Part shown: positions 1 to 10,073 of the stretch, piece after piece
Position numbering within the stretch: position 1 is the stretch's first letter
How the letters are laid out: every line of letters begins with the position of its first letter
From: Marinobacter adhaerens HP15
GTDB lineage: Bacteria; Pseudomonadota; Gammaproteobacteria; Pseudomonadales; Oleiphilaceae
DNA length: 64,000 nt
Assembly: GCF_000166295.1 (NCBI RefSeq)
Contig: NC_017506.1
Location: 1,488,001-1,552,000, forward strand
Direction: 5' to 3'
Position numbers and translations under genes: made by a program
Notes under the pieces: model-generated
Told to the model about the DNA's origin: nothing
Databases searched by the model: none
The model's input: only the letters and a program-made list of their open reading frames with translations

Positions 1-2
1 TT

Positions 3-674
3 GCCACCGTAACCTACCTGTTTGAAGGCGAAATATTGCACCGGGATTCGGTGGGCAGCTACCAGCCCATCCAGCCGGGAGATATCAACTTGATGGTGGC
101 CGGTAGTGGCATCGCCCATTCCGAGCGGGAGCGTCCTGAAATCACGGCCAAGGATCATCGTCTGCATGGGCTCCAGCTCTGGCTCGCCTTGCCGGAATCC
201 CACGAGGAAACCGACCCCGCCTTTCATCATTATCCGGGCGATCAGATACCAGCCATCGACATTGACGGTGTCCCGGTCCGGGTAATGATCGGCAGTGCCT
301 ATGGCGTGAGCTCACTGGTGCGCCAATTCAGCGACACGCTGTATCTTGAAGCTACCCTGAAAGCCGGTCAGACCCTGGAGTTGCCGGAGGCGACCGAACG
401 GGCCGTCTATGTCGCCAGTGGTGCGTTGCGAGCTCACGGCTCCGAACTGCCTGCCCATAGCATGACGGTTTTTTCCCGAGGCTCCGGCGTTGAGGTCACT
501 GCTACTGAAGAAACGCGTATCGCTGTGATCGGTGGTGAGCCCCTTGGTAAGCGGTTTATTGAGTGGAACTTTGTTTCTTCCACCAGAGCCAGAATCGAAA
601 AGGCCAAAGAGGACTGGAGGGCCGGGCGGTTTGCCAAAGTCGTGGGTGATGAGGAAGCGTTTATTCCCTACTAG
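3..674 (+). CDS. Pirin family protein (5' end outside window)
   Basis: The reading frame is open from base 3 and already coding before the first ATG at 36, so the gene starts upstream of the window. The visible part contains the pirin-type stretch GSGIAHSER followed by a cupin-like C-terminal half. Pirins are bicupin proteins that bind a metal; some have quercetin 2,3-dioxygenase activity. The N-terminal metal-binding histidines fall mostly outside the window and cannot be checked. The stop is TAG at 672-674. The family is clear; the substrate is unknown. Confidence 0.85.
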   Translation, partial: ATVTYLFEGEILHRDSVGSYQPIQPGDINLMVAGSGIAHSERERPEITAKDHRLHGLQLWLALPESHEETDPAFHHYPGDQIPAIDIDGVPVRVMIGSAYGVSSLVRQFSDTLYLEATLKAGQTLELPEATERAVYVASGALRAHGSELPAHSMTVFSRGSGVEVTATEETRIAVIGGEPLGKRFIEWNFVSSTRARIEKAKEDWRAGRFAKVVGDEEAFIPY

Positions 675-778
675 GAGCTTGTCTCGGTTTTCCACTGGTG
701 CCACGCCTTGTATCCAGGTGTCGACGTCTACAGTGTTAAGTAGAGCCACTTCTCAAAGAAGGAGGGGAGCCAGTATCC

Positions 779-1024
779 ATGGAGCCCGTCACCAAGAAAC
801 CCTGTATCGACGTCTGCGAGTTCAACAAGAAGGCCATCTGCAAAGCCTGCGGCCGAACCCGTCAGGAGAAGAAAGAGTGGAAACAGCTGTCACCGGAACA
901 GAAGCAGGCGATCTGGACACGTATTCTGGAGTCTCACGGCTCGGGTAAAGGAAAGAATCCCAAGGCATTGCGCGAGTTGTACGAGAAGGCCAAAAACAAG
1001 AAAAAGAAGAAAAAGAAGAGCTGA
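779..1024 (+). CDS. DUF1289 family protein with lysine-rich tail
   Basis: A protein of 81 residues with the DUF1289 cysteine pattern near the N-terminus: PCIDVC, then CKACGR, which suggests a small metal-binding knuckle. It is followed by the typical EW and WTRI stretch. A strong Shine-Dalgarno sequence (AAGGAGG, about 759-765) precedes the ATG, though the spacing is longer than ideal. The C-terminus is a nearly pure lysine run (KNKKKKKKKS), plausibly for nucleic-acid contact; that is inference. The family function is not established. Confidence 0.8.
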   Translation: MEPVTKKPCIDVCEFNKKAICKACGRTRQEKKEWKQLSPEQKQAIWTRILESHGSGKGKNPKALRELYEKAKNKKKKKKKS

Positions 1025-1057
1025 TCGCCGCGGAAATATTCGGGTTGCGGCGATCAG
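1021..1057. terminator. Hairpin between convergent genes
   Basis: A perfect 11-bp inverted repeat (CTGATCGCCGC at 1021-1031 and GCGGCGATCAG at 1047-1057) with a 15-nt loop overlaps the DUF1289 stop codon. It lies between that gene and the convergent TonB receptor gene. There is no T-tract on either side, so it may be a weak terminator or an mRNA-end stabiliser. Confidence 0.5.
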
Positions 1058-1075
1058 AGACCTCAGGGTGAAGTG

Positions 1076-3175
1076 TTAGAAACGATACTTGGCGTTTGCA
1101 TTCACAGTGCGCCGCTCGCCGTATCCGCAGTCTGCACCCTCGGAGCGACACCAGGTGATGTACTCTTCATCGGCCAGGTTCTTGGCATCGACGGTGAAGT
1201 CCCAGTTTTGCCAGGTGTAGCCAATCATGGCGTCGTAAAGGGTAACGGAAGGCACGACGGGCCCGCCGCCAGAACCAACGTTGTCTCCCACATATCGAAC
1301 TCCGGCACCGAACCGCCAGTTGCTGGCGATATAGAGCTGGTTCCACCAGGAAGCCTGACGCTCGGCTACATAGGGAAGACGGTTGCCGGTGCCATCGTCT
1401 TTGGCACTGATGTCGGTATACGCCAACTGGGTTTCGAAACGCTGCCAGCGTTTGTTCACCTGCAGCTCCCAGCCGTCGATCACGGCGCCGGTCTGCTCGA
1501 CACCTCCTGGCGTATTGCCATCACTGACGCGGTTCTCCTGGGTAATATCGAAATACGCGGCGCTTATGCCGAGGGACTGGTCCGGTGAAACATACTTCAC
1601 GCCAGCTTCCTGCTGGTCGCCGGTTGTCGGTTTCAGGGTATTAGCCTCGGGAGTGCCGTCGGTACCGAGGTTCATGCTGAAGGCTTCAGCGTAGCTGATG
1701 TACGGAGAAATCCCGTTTTCAAACCGGTACATCAGACCCGCGCGACCGGTAGTGGCTTCTTCATCACTGACGGTGTCTGATCCGGAGACGGCCAGGCTGC
1801 GGTTCTCGGCCCAGTCGTGGCGAAGGCCGGCGGAAACGACAACAGGGCCGATTTCAATGTGGTCGGCAACGTAGAGGCCAATCTGCTCAATCTCGTTGTC
1901 TGGCCGGTCGGATGGGTTGATGATGCTGTCATTCAGGTTGCCGTACTGTGGGTCGTAAACATCGAATGTTCCGCCCAGACCATAGCCGTAGAAGTAGTTG
2001 TCCTGTTCCCAGAGGGCATCCTGGCGGTCGGCTCCGATAATAAGACGGTGGCGGGTCATGCCCAGATCAACATCGCCCTCGAGACGAGCGTCCATGTTGA
2101 AGATACGGGTTTCAGTGTCTGCCGTGTAAATGGTTCGTGATACCTCACCGTTGGCGTCAGGAACGCTTGGAATAGTGATCCAATGCTCACGAGTTTCTGC
2201 GCTGGAATCGGTATAACGGGCCGTAGCGGAAACCGCCCAGTTGGAATTCAGCTGATGATCGACAAACAGGGTAGCCTCGGTCTTCTCCCGGTCGTAACGA
2301 TCCCAACCCGGTTCGCCAACAAACCGCTCGGAACCGATGAAACCCTGAGAACCCGGCTCCAGGGTGCCGGCCTGTGGCAGGAACTGGGCAGACACCTGGC
2401 CTTTGTTCTCCTGACGGTTCAGAAGCAGGGTGATGCTTGTATCATCGGTGGCGCGCCAGGTCAGTGAAGGGGCGAGTACGTAGCCATCGTCTTCCACATA
2501 ATCCACCTGTGTGTCGCTGTCGCGTCCCAGTGCGATCAGACGGTACAACAAATCACCACTCTCGTTGACGGGGCCGGTTACATCCACGGCCAGTTGCTTG
2601 TGATTAAAGGTGCCATACTGGGCCCAGATCTCGCCGCCCTGTTCCTTTTCCGGGAGCTTGGATACCCCATTGATGATGCCGCCCAGGTCGCTCTGGCCAT
2701 AAAGCATGGAGGAGGGGCCCTTGAGCACTTCGATGCTCTCGAGGGCGTACACATTGGTGCGGACGGTGTTGTAGGAACCGTAGATCTGACGCAAGCCATC
2801 CAGGTAGCGGCCGGCGTCTACTCCACGCACTTTTGCGGAATCGATTCGGGTGTCAAAACCGAAGTTGCCCGCGTTAACCCCTGGGGTGTAGAGCAGGGCG
2901 TCCTGGATGTTCTTGGCGCCGGAATCTTCGATGAAGCTGCGATCGACGATTGAGACCGAATAGGGTTGCTCTTCAACCGGAACGTTCAGTTTTCCAACGG
3001 CCGGCGTTTTTTCCAGAGGCATATAGTCCGGAGCGGTAATCGCATCAGAAACCACATCGAGAGCTTCGAGTGTGGTCGCGTCGTTGGTTTGCGATTGCGC
3101 CATGGCCAGAGAGCTTGCGCCGAGGAGTGAAACCAGTGCTGCAGAGCTGCAGCGTCGGGAGCGAATGACTTTCAT
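1076..3175 (-). CDS. TonB-dependent siderophore receptor
   Basis: An outer-membrane receptor for ferric siderophore uptake, energised by TonB. The frame extends to an ATG at 3220, but that codon lies inside the Fur box. The ATG at 3175 is preferred because GAAGG precedes it and a normal signal peptide follows (KVIRSRR, a hydrophobic stretch, then AMA before QSQTND). A TonB-box-like LEALDVV comes next, then the plug domain (PYSVSIVD, then DALLYTPGV), then a 22-strand-type barrel ending in phenylalanine (AKYRF), as outer-membrane proteins do. The length of about 700 residues fits the FhuA/FoxA type. No siderophore synthesis genes are next to it; the substrate is unknown. Confidence 0.92.
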   Translation of the reverse strand: MKVIRSRRCSSAALVSLLGASSLAMAQSQTNDATTLEALDVVSDAITAPDYMPLEKTPAVGKLNVPVEEQPYSVSIVDRSFIEDSGAKNIQDALLYTPGVNAGNFGFDTRIDSAKVRGVDAGRYLDGLRQIYGSYNTVRTNVYALESIEVLKGPSSMLYGQSDLGGIINGVSKLPEKEQGGEIWAQYGTFNHKQLAVDVTGPVNESGDLLYRLIALGRDSDTQVDYVEDDGYVLAPSLTWRATDDTSITLLLNRQENKGQVSAQFLPQAGTLEPGSQGFIGSERFVGEPGWDRYDREKTEATLFVDHQLNSNWAVSATARYTDSSAETREHWITIPSVPDANGEVSRTIYTADTETRIFNMDARLEGDVDLGMTRHRLIIGADRQDALWEQDNYFYGYGLGGTFDVYDPQYGNLNDSIINPSDRPDNEIEQIGLYVADHIEIGPVVVSAGLRHDWAENRSLAVSGSDTVSDEEATTGRAGLMYRFENGISPYISYAEAFSMNLGTDGTPEANTLKPTTGDQQEAGVKYVSPDQSLGISAAYFDITQENRVSDGNTPGGVEQTGAVIDGWELQVNKRWQRFETQLAYTDISAKDDGTGNRLPYVAERQASWWNQLYIASNWRFGAGVRYVGDNVGSGGGPVVPSVTLYDAMIGYTWQNWDFTVDAKNLADEEYITWCRSEGADCGYGERRTVNANAKYRF

Positions 3176-3209
3176 ACAAAAATACGCCTTCATTGTTAAT
3201 GCGGAGGCG

Positions 3210-3228
3210 AATGATAACAATTATCATT
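3210..3228 (-). promoter_or_regulatory. Fur box upstream of TonB receptor
   Basis: The 19-bp near-palindrome AATGATAACAATTATCATT closely matches the Fur consensus built from GATAAT repeats (GATAATGATAATCATTATC). It lies about 35 bp upstream of the preferred receptor start. Ferric uptake regulator (Fur) repression under iron sufficiency is the expected control for this gene class. Confidence 0.88.
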
Positions 3229-3263
3229 AAATAAACAAGAGGTAATGAAATCGCGTGACAAGG

Positions 3264-3929
3264 TCAGTCGATAGTAAACGAGAGGATTCTCGAGATGTGG
3301 CTGTAGGGCAGGCCACTCTCCTCATGCCAGAGATTAAACGCTTCCTGCGCTTGCATCAGCCCTTTCCTGCTGGTGGGTGAAGCATCCAAAACCTCTTCCC
3401 TATGCAGCGCGGCAATAACATCCCGTGAAAGGATAAAGCCGTCCCAACCCACTCGCCGCAAAAAGTACTGGGCGCTGTTGCCACCGAGCCTCGCTCCGTT
3501 GCGTTTAAGCCACATCAGCAGGCCGGCCTGGTCACTGCTGGGCCAATTGGCGAGGAACTTGCCAAAGCTGCCGTGTTCCCGGGAGGCATCGACAATCATC
3601 CGCGCATTTTCGGGAACGGTCTGAATTTTCTGCGCGTTCCTGACGATGCGTTCGTCGCCCGCCAAACGCTCAAGCACTTCGGGAGGAACCTGCTGCCAGT
3701 AAAGCGGTACAAAGCCTTCGAAGGCCTCTTCAAACTTCGGCCATTTGTTTTCGATCACCCGCCAGACGAAACCGGCCTTGAAGATGCACCGGGTGATTTC
3801 CGAAAGGTATCGATCGTCACCAAGAGCCTCAAGCTCGCCGGGTGCCGCCACTCTCGGCAGCCGTGCGAGAACCTCGCTCTCGCCGCCTTTCTGGAGAACG
3901 GCCTGTTCGTAGATGCGGGAAAAGGACAT
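3264..3929 (-). CDS. DNA-3-methyladenine glycosylase I-like protein
   Basis: About 221 residues from the ATG at 3929. An in-frame ATG at 3992 would run into the upstream gene and gives an atypical N-terminus. Resemblance to the Tag/adenine-glycosylase family includes ITRCIFKAGFVWRVIENKW (family: aromatic, substrate-facing helix), the WPSSDQAGLLMWLKRNGARLGG region, and WDGFILSRDVIAAL. These enzymes remove 3-methyladenine from DNA to start base-excision repair. The N-terminal Cys seen in classical Tag (zinc snap) is not obvious, so this is a divergent branch. The gene begins 13 bp after the stop of the upstream minus-strand gene, so the two are probably co-transcribed. Confidence 0.75.
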   Translation of the reverse strand: MSFSRIYEQAVLQKGGESEVLARLPRVAAPGELEALGDDRYLSEITRCIFKAGFVWRVIENKWPKFEEAFEGFVPLYWQQVPPEVLERLAGDERIVRNAQKIQTVPENARMIVDASREHGSFGKFLANWPSSDQAGLLMWLKRNGARLGGNSAQYFLRRVGWDGFILSRDVIAALHREEVLDASPTSRKGLMQAQEAFNLWHEESGLPYSHISRILSFTID

Positions 3930-3942
3930 AGCGGTCTTTGAA

Positions 3943-5067
3943 TCAGTCCAGTGTGTTAAGTGATTTTTTCCGGCCAACGTGCGACAGGCCAATAATCAGG
4001 GTTCCGAGTAACCCGAGGGCAGGGCGCACAATCAACCGGAATACCCAACTGCCGATGTACAACACCGGCAGTAGTATCAGCATCCACCCGAGAAACTGCA
4101 CCAGCTTTACCGGGTAGCCCATTACTTCCGCTACCTCTGCCAGGACGTCGTTGATGATACCGGGGTGTGTGACCACCAGATACCCCACGCCAATCACGGC
4201 GGGCCATTTTGCGTAGCGGGCGGTCGTCATCAGCATGCGCCCGCTAGTCGTGAGGCGAGCGGCCAGTGCTGCGGACCGGGTACCCCTTGCAGCGCCTCTG
4301 GATGAAACAGCGACAGCCCGTCCTACCCGAAGTACCTTCAACGCGCTGGCAAAAACCAGAACATCCACCGACGCCCAGCCGATATCAGAGGCGGTCACGT
4401 CGTCACCGGTGCGGTGCTGAATCTCAAGGTTGCGTATACCACTTGCGAAGAACTGGTTGATGTTCTCCAGCACCCGTTCGGTTCGAACCCAGATGACGTC
4501 GCCCTGCTCGTTCAATACGAACTGGCCCAGGAAATCGTGCCCTTCTTCCTGAATAAAGCGCACGGCGTACCACCCGCGCTCTTCCGGAGTCAGCTTTTCC
4601 TTTCGGGACGTGCTTTGTTGGCCGGCGGTACTGTTACCGGTGTCTTCGCCTCCGGTAAAGAACTCCACGGCCGCCTGATATTTTTTCGCCAGATCGTTCA
4701 TCAGCTCGATAGAGCCAACAGGTTTGCTCAGGAAATAGTGAATCGGCGGAAGAATGTTTTCGCCATAGAGCCGAAGAATTTCCCGGAATTCCGGTTCGGG
4801 ACCATATAGGGGAAATACTTCGCGTGTCATCGCCGGGTATCGCAAATACGCTGCCCGGGCCTTCAGTAGCAGCAGTTCGTCGTCTGCCATATCCAGCAAG
4901 GCTGCCTGCACTTCCAGTGGCTCTTTCTCGATCCGAGGGAATTCCCGGAGAGTATCTTCCGCCTGAATCTGGATCAGCCGCTCTTCAATCAGCATGGGCC
5001 GGGATGTGACCGTCGACAACAATGCAACGATCACCGAGATCCCCAGAATCAACAGGAGTTTTCTCAT
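3943..5067 (-). CDS. Membrane protein of unknown function
   Basis: A 374-residue protein that I do not recognise. An N-terminal hydrophobic segment (about residues 3-20) is either a signal peptide or an anchor. A charged, probably periplasmic domain of about 220 residues follows. Then comes an Arg/Ala-rich stretch (about 250-280), and two or three hydrophobic segments sit in the last 100 residues (around 290-305, 325-345 and 350-365). The C-terminus is basic (GRKKSLNTLD). It is the first gene of a likely two-gene unit with the glycosylase-like gene downstream. Confidence 0.6.
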   Translation of the reverse strand: MRKLLLILGISVIVALLSTVTSRPMLIEERLIQIQAEDTLREFPRIEKEPLEVQAALLDMADDELLLLKARAAYLRYPAMTREVFPLYGPEPEFREILRLYGENILPPIHYFLSKPVGSIELMNDLAKKYQAAVEFFTGGEDTGNSTAGQQSTSRKEKLTPEERGWYAVRFIQEEGHDFLGQFVLNEQGDVIWVRTERVLENINQFFASGIRNLEIQHRTGDDVTASDIGWASVDVLVFASALKVLRVGRAVAVSSRGAARGTRSAALAARLTTSGRMLMTTARYAKWPAVIGVGYLVVTHPGIINDVLAEVAEVMGYPVKLVQFLGWMLILLPVLYIGSWVFRLIVRPALGLLGTLIIGLSHVGRKKSLNTLD

Positions 5068-5166
5068 CGAAACTTACCCCGGGCAGGAATGAGTAAAAGA
5101 ACCGTGTAGGGGTTGCCGCTTTTGTAGCTCGATCAACCAGCGACTACGCTTTGGAGAGTAGCGCAA

Positions 5167-5787
5167 ATGTATACGCCCCGAAAATGCAGATCATTCCGGG
5201 ATTGGGCTGGCATGCTTTTGGCGAAGGTCGAACGGGAGTTGCAAGTGGCGGTAAATCAAGCAAAGCGTGGATTTGTCATCAGAGAGGCCCGGGAAGAGGA
5301 TTTGCCCGAGATGGTGGGCTTCCTCGCCAAACTGGCCCTGCATGTTTCGGGTGCGCCTCCCCATGACTTGAAGGAAAGCGAGTACAAGCGGCTTCTGCGA
5401 ACCCTGCACTCCGCGCTGGACGATCCCAACAGACGACTCGTTGTGGCCGAAAGCAAAAGCGCCGGGCTCGTGGGTATGGGTTATGTTTATATCTGGAGAA
5501 GCCAGGGCATCTGGGAGCAGTCGGAAGCGGCAGAATTCAAGTCCGGCGTTATTGATGATATCTGGGTAGAGCCGGACTTCCGGGGGCTTGGTATCCTGAA
5601 GGCACTGTTGCGGGATCTTGTGACTTTCGCGGAGGAGCATCACGCCTCGGAGCTGATCCTCGAATACTCTGCTTCAAACAAGGAAGCCAAGGCTGCCTGG
5701 ACCAAGCTGGGTTTCAAACCGACCGGGGTTCGCGCGGCGGCATTCACCTCGGTGGTTAAGCAGGCGCTGGCGGAATCACAAGGATAA
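5167..5787 (+). CDS. GNAT family N-acetyltransferase
   Basis: 206 residues with an acetyltransferase (GNAT) fold from about residue 35 (FVIREAREEDLPEM). The acetyl-CoA-binding motif A is seen as VIDDIWVEPDFRGLGILKALL, followed by LEYSASNKEAKAAWTKLGF. GGAGAG lies about 10 nt before the ATG at 5167. A shorter start at 5212 would also keep the whole domain. The gene ends 16 bp before the histone-deacetylase-like gene on the same strand, so an acetylase and a deacetylase are paired in one operon. The acceptor substrate is unknown. Confidence 0.82.
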   Translation: MYTPRKCRSFRDWAGMLLAKVERELQVAVNQAKRGFVIREAREEDLPEMVGFLAKLALHVSGAPPHDLKESEYKRLLRTLHSALDDPNRRLVVAESKSAGLVGMGYVYIWRSQGIWEQSEAAEFKSGVIDDIWVEPDFRGLGILKALLRDLVTFAEEHHASELILEYSASNKEAKAAWTKLGFKPTGVRAAAFTSVVKQALAESQG

Positions 5788-5803
5788 GAAAAGGAAACAG
5801 GCC

Positions 5804-6910
5804 ATGATCGGCGATCGCAGTGTGAATGTGTTTTACGATGAGATCATGCTCGGGCATAACCCCGAGGTGGATCTTCCGTTCATGCCCAGCCGGGTGGAAA
5901 AGCGGGTGCGATCCATTCTTCAGGGCTTGGATTTCAAATGGAGCTATCCGGAGCACCCTGGGCGGATCAGCGCCATCAAGGAGTATCTGGATGAAAACCC
6001 TGTGGCAGGTACTCAATTCAAATCGGGTGCGGCTGCCGCAACATACGATCAGCTGGCACGGGTACACACCACCTCCTACCTTGACCACATCTTCTCACTG
6101 GACGGGAAACGGGCGTGGCTTGATAAAGATACTACGGCGGTGTCACCCGACAGCATCAAAGCCGCCACGGCTGCGGCCGGCAACGCCATTGCCGCCGTTG
6201 AAAGCGTTGTGAAAGGGGAGTGTAACAGCGCGTTTGCCCTGATCCGCCCGCCCGGCCATCATGCGGAACCGGTTCGGGCACGGGGATTCTGCCTGCTCAA
6301 TAATGTGGCCATTGCTGCGGCCCATGCCCAGGCCAAACTCGGCTGTGAGAAGATTCTGATCATCGACTGGGATGCCCATCATGGCAACGGTACCCAGGAC
6401 ATTTTCTGGGCAGACCCCGATGTCCTGTTTTTCGATACCCACTGCGCGGCGCCATTCTATCCCGGATCCGGTCACCTGGAAGAGATCGGTGATGGGCTGG
6501 GGGAGGGCTACACCATCAACGTGCCACTGCCGGAAACGGCTGGCGACGTTGCCTTTGAGAAAGTGTTCCGGGAGATCCTGATGCCGGCGGCGGATTACTT
6601 CCAGCCGGATCTGGTGCTGGTCTCTGCCGGCTTTGATCCGCACAGAAACGACATGGCCCTGAACCTCACCTACGATGGTTTCAAAGTAATCACAGGTATT
6701 GTTCAGGCGATTGCCGACAAACACTGTGAGGGACGGTTAGCGCTGGTTCTGGAAGGTGGCTACAGCCTGAGTTCGCTGTCCAAGGGGGTGCACGCCGTGC
6801 TCGAAGTGCTGGCCGGAGGGGAGGTACCGGAAGTGCATGAAATCGGTGTACCGGAGGCCGAGGAGGCAGCGGAATTCCATCGGTCTGCTTTCAGTGACGA
6901 TCAGGAGTGA
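5804..6910 (+). CDS. Histone deacetylase family / acetylpolyamine deacetylase-like hydrolase
   Basis: 368 residues with all hallmark zinc-hydrolase motifs: RPPGHHAEP (His152-His153), IIDWDAHHGNG (Asp188, Asp190 and His192 region, metal ligands), SAGFDPHRND (metal Asp), and LEGGYSL with the catalytic-type Tyr. Bacterial members remove acetyl groups from polyamines, acetoin-type metabolites or proteins. The start at 5804 has AAGGAAAC as ribosome-binding site. It follows a GNAT gene by 16 bp, which suggests they act on the same small molecule or protein; that is inference. Confidence 0.9.
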   Translation: MIGDRSVNVFYDEIMLGHNPEVDLPFMPSRVEKRVRSILQGLDFKWSYPEHPGRISAIKEYLDENPVAGTQFKSGAAAATYDQLARVHTTSYLDHIFSLDGKRAWLDKDTTAVSPDSIKAATAAAGNAIAAVESVVKGECNSAFALIRPPGHHAEPVRARGFCLLNNVAIAAAHAQAKLGCEKILIIDWDAHHGNGTQDIFWADPDVLFFDTHCAAPFYPGSGHLEEIGDGLGEGYTINVPLPETAGDVAFEKVFREILMPAADYFQPDLVLVSAGFDPHRNDMALNLTYDGFKVITGIVQAIADKHCEGRLALVLEGGYSLSSLSKGVHAVLEVLAGGEVPEVHEIGVPEAEEAAEFHRSAFSDDQE

Positions 6911-6920
6911 TCAAGCCGCC

Positions 6921-9900
6921 TCAGAGTTGAAATTTGGCAATCACCTCCGAAAATGGCATCGGTCGGGCGATCAGGTAGCCCTGAGCCTGATCACATTCTC
7001 GCTCGCGCAGCATTGCAAGTTGCTCTTCAGTCTCAACTCCTTCAGCAATTACCTTGAGGTTCAGGCTGTGAGCCATGGCAATGATCGTGTTCGCAATCAC
7101 TTCACTGCCTGGATCGGTAGTGACCTCGTTTATGAAGGATTTATCGATTTTTAAAGTATCGATAGGGAAGCGCTTCAGGTAGCTCAGGCTTGAGTAGCCA
7201 GTGCCGAAATCGTCGAGCGAGATGCTGACGCCAAGACTGCTTAGCTGAGACATGGTGTCTATTGCCGCCTCAACCTCATAAATCAGGGCGCTCTCTGTGA
7301 TTTCCAGCTCCAGGTAGGCCGGCGGCATGCCGGTTTTGTCCAGAACTTCTTGTACAACAGTCACGAGATTCTCTTGATGGAACTGTCTGGCAGAAAGGTT
7401 TACTGCGACTCTCAGTCCCGGAATTGCCGCTGCCTGACGACAAGCTTCGTAGAGTACCCACTTTCCGATAGGTATGATCAAGCCCGTCTTTTCTGCCAGG
7501 GGGATGAAATGGTCTGGTGGGACCAGTCCTTCGGTAGGGTGCTGCCAGCGCAAGAGAGCCTCGAGGCCTACAAGCTGACGAGAAGCGATATCGATCTGCG
7601 GCTGATAATACAATTCGAGCTGGCGTTCCTCCAGCGCATGCCTGAGCGAAGTTTCCAGTGCAAGCGCGTCGCTCAGGGTGCCGTGATCCGAGGCAATGAA
7701 ATGCCGGTAGTCGTTACCACCTTGCTCCTTTATCGTGGCCATTGCAGTTCTGGCACGATTGATCAACACATCCACGTCTATGCCAGTTCCGTCACATTCA
7801 GCGATTCCCATGCTGCAGGACACGAATAATTCTCGTCCGTTTTCCAACGAAATTACTGAGTGCAATTGGCCGTTGATGCAGGTAGCAATTTCAGAGGCGT
7901 CGGCTCCGCTCCGGTCAGGAAGCAACACGATAAACTCGTCACCACCCCAACGCGCAACCGTATCGGCTTCGGCAACACAGGCAAGTATACGTTCAGCGAC
8001 TTTGCATAGAACGTAGTCCCCTACCGTGTGCCCCAGGCTGTCATTCACCTGTCGAAAGCGATCTATGTCGACATAGAGAATGCTGAACACGTTTTTTCGC
8101 CATTCGGCTTGAAGAATCGCCTGCTGCAGCCGGTCGGTAAACAACAGCCGGTTCGGCAGTTCGGTAACACTGTCAAAGTGAGTGAGGTACTCCAGCTGGT
8201 GGCTTTTTGCCAGGTTGGCGATCGCGAAAGAGATGTCACCGGCAACCTCGTTTAAAAGTCGCATTTCGGCTTGGTCAAAAGAGAATGCATCTTCTCGGTA
8301 TAGCAGCAGGGCCACTTGTAGTTCCTGATCGCGATGCGTTAACGGGAATGCTACCAATGCCCCTACGCCAAGATTGATCAGGTCATTGAAGCCCCTATTG
8401 TAATCTGGCTTACGGAGCTCATTTTTTATGACGATGCGATGATTTTGGAGGCACTCGCCTACGATGGCCGTCTCTGCCTTGGATAACGGTCTGTTGCTAA
8501 ATTTGTTGTTGGCAGCATGCTGGTTCAAGACGGTTCCTTGGCCCGAGTCGTGGTTGTACTCGACGATCATGGCTGCGAGTAATTCGCCTTCCTCGACCGT
8601 AAGCCGGGTAGCTTCCTCAAAGAGAGCTTTCCGGGTCTGTACCCTGACTATCAGGGTATTAATGCCACTCAACACCTTGTGGATACGGTTGAGTCTCAGA
8701 ATCTTTTCCTCGGCCTTAAGGCGCTCAGTAATGTCCATTACCGACGCCATGATGTAGCGACCCTCCACCGTATGCACCGGGTTCAGGGCTATTTCTGCAG
8801 GGAATTCGGAATCATCATGGCGCAGGGCGAAAAGTTCGCGCCCCTCACCCATCATTCTCTGTTGGGGAGCATTCATGAACCCGCGCACGAAAACACTGTG
8901 CTCCTCGCGGAAGCGAAGAGGTAGCAGGCTTTCCAGGGGCTTACCGACCAGGTGATTTCGAGGGTAAAGAAACAGGGAATGGGCTAACTGGTTGGCCATT
9001 TGAATAATGCCGGCCTGATCAACCATTACGGTGGCGACGGGCGAGGAATCTATGGTTGAGCGAAACCGTTCCTCTTCACGGTTCAGCGCATCAGCGCCGA
9101 ACCAACCGACAAAGCTCAGCACAAGAATGCTGGATACGGCGCTGATTGCAAACCCGAACGCCTCGCTATAGTAGCCTGCCTGAAGGCCTTTAAGGCTAAG
9201 CCAGCACATTAAAATTGGCGTGACTATTATAAACGGCAGAAGCTTTCGTACAGACCGACCACCGACGTAAGGGCTTGTGGCAGAGGCCATGATCCCCTCG
9301 TTCGGTCTAACCAGAAGCATGGCTGTACTGCAGAGCACGAAAAGGAGGGATGTGTGGAGGGCCATGGTTGAGAAAATCGTTAACTCAAACTGCTGAATTC
9401 CGAAAACGTAACCGGTCAGAGCTGACCCGCTGATAGTGAAAACCGTTAGAGCGAGGACCTGCAGTGCAATAGTCGAGTGGCGAACAGGTAATACGGTGGC
9501 CATCCATGCAGCGCCGATAAGGCCGAAACAGAGGGCCGTTCCGATGGACATTCGACCGGGCCAATCGCTCGGGGGAGTTGCTGTATCTTGGACGAACGGG
9601 TTGTCGATCCCCAGCTGCCATCCGCTAAAGTATTCAAGGAGCGTAAGACCCGGGATAATCAATAGGAACGCTGCGATTGTGAGCGTAACCGGACAATCTG
9701 AGCAAGGCCTGTAAATCAGAGCCTTGTAGCGGAGTATGAGGCCGCACGCGAGAAAGCACATCGCTGTGTTGAATTTCATCGACTGGAAGCCGGGAAGGAT
9801 GCGCTTTCCGGCTTCGATGTCAAAAAACCAAGACAATAAAACCAGTGTGGCAATAGCGATTGTGAGCCAGCCGATCTGGTGCACAATGCGCCTGTAGATC

Positions 9901-9956
9901 CCAGAGGGTCTCGTAGCAGAGTGGGTATTGAATCTCAGGGCTTTATCGCTTGTCAC
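6921..9956 (-). CDS. Membrane-bound GGDEF/EAL protein with PAS and GAF domains
   Basis: 1011 residues. The N-terminal third holds about eight hydrophobic segments (roughly residues 25-285), a membrane sensor region. A PAS domain follows (about 300-420, ending [12 protein letters not shown]), then a GAF-type domain (about 435-580). The GGDEF domain has an intact ARWGGDEF, and the EAL domain is seen as LEALLRW, then [13 protein letters not shown]. The residues before GGDEF (AEAD) lack the Arg of the RxxD inhibitory site. Both catalytic signatures look intact, so it could make or break c-di-GMP. It converges on the deacetylase gene. Confidence 0.93.
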   Translation of the reverse strand: MTSDKALRFNTHSATRPSGIYRRIVHQIGWLTIAIATLVLLSWFFDIEAGKRILPGFQSMKFNTAMCFLACGLILRYKALIYRPCSDCPVTLTIAAFLLIIPGLTLLEYFSGWQLGIDNPFVQDTATPPSDWPGRMSIGTALCFGLIGAAWMATVLPVRHSTIALQVLALTVFTISGSALTGYVFGIQQFELTIFSTMALHTSLLFVLCSTAMLLVRPNEGIMASATSPYVGGRSVRKLLPFIIVTPILMCWLSLKGLQAGYYSEAFGFAISAVSSILVLSFVGWFGADALNREEERFRSTIDSSPVATVMVDQAGIIQMANQLAHSLFLYPRNHLVGKPLESLLPLRFREEHSVFVRGFMNAPQQRMMGEGRELFALRHDDSEFPAEIALNPVHTVEGRYIMASVMDITERLKAEEKILRLNRIHKVLSGINTLIVRVQTRKALFEEATRLTVEEGELLAAMIVEYNHDSGQGTVLNQHAANNKFSNRPLSKAETAIVGECLQNHRIVIKNELRKPDYNRGFNDLINLGVGALVAFPLTHRDQELQVALLLYREDAFSFDQAEMRLLNEVAGDISFAIANLAKSHQLEYLTHFDSVTELPNRLLFTDRLQQAILQAEWRKNVFSILYVDIDRFRQVNDSLGHTVGDYVLCKVAERILACVAEADTVARWGGDEFIVLLPDRSGADASEIATCINGQLHSVISLENGRELFVSCSMGIAECDGTGIDVDVLINRARTAMATIKEQGGNDYRHFIASDHGTLSDALALETSLRHALEERQLELYYQPQIDIASRQLVGLEALLRWQHPTEGLVPPDHFIPLAEKTGLIIPIGKWVLYEACRQAAAIPGLRVAVNLSARQFHQENLVTVVQEVLDKTGMPPAYLELEITESALIYEVEAAIDTMSQLSSLGVSISLDDFGTGYSSLSYLKRFPIDTLKIDKSFINEVTTDPGSEVIANTIIAMAHSLNLKVIAEGVETEEQLAMLRERECDQAQGYLIARPMPFSEVIAKFQL

Positions 9957-10073
9957 CGTCTGAACTCCTCCTTGAGCGGGCGCAGAAACTGCCTTGCTTG
10001 AGACGCTAGCTCGGACTCCCGGATCGCATCCTTCAGCCTCTCACCAACAGCATAGCTACGGGTCGAAAAATTG

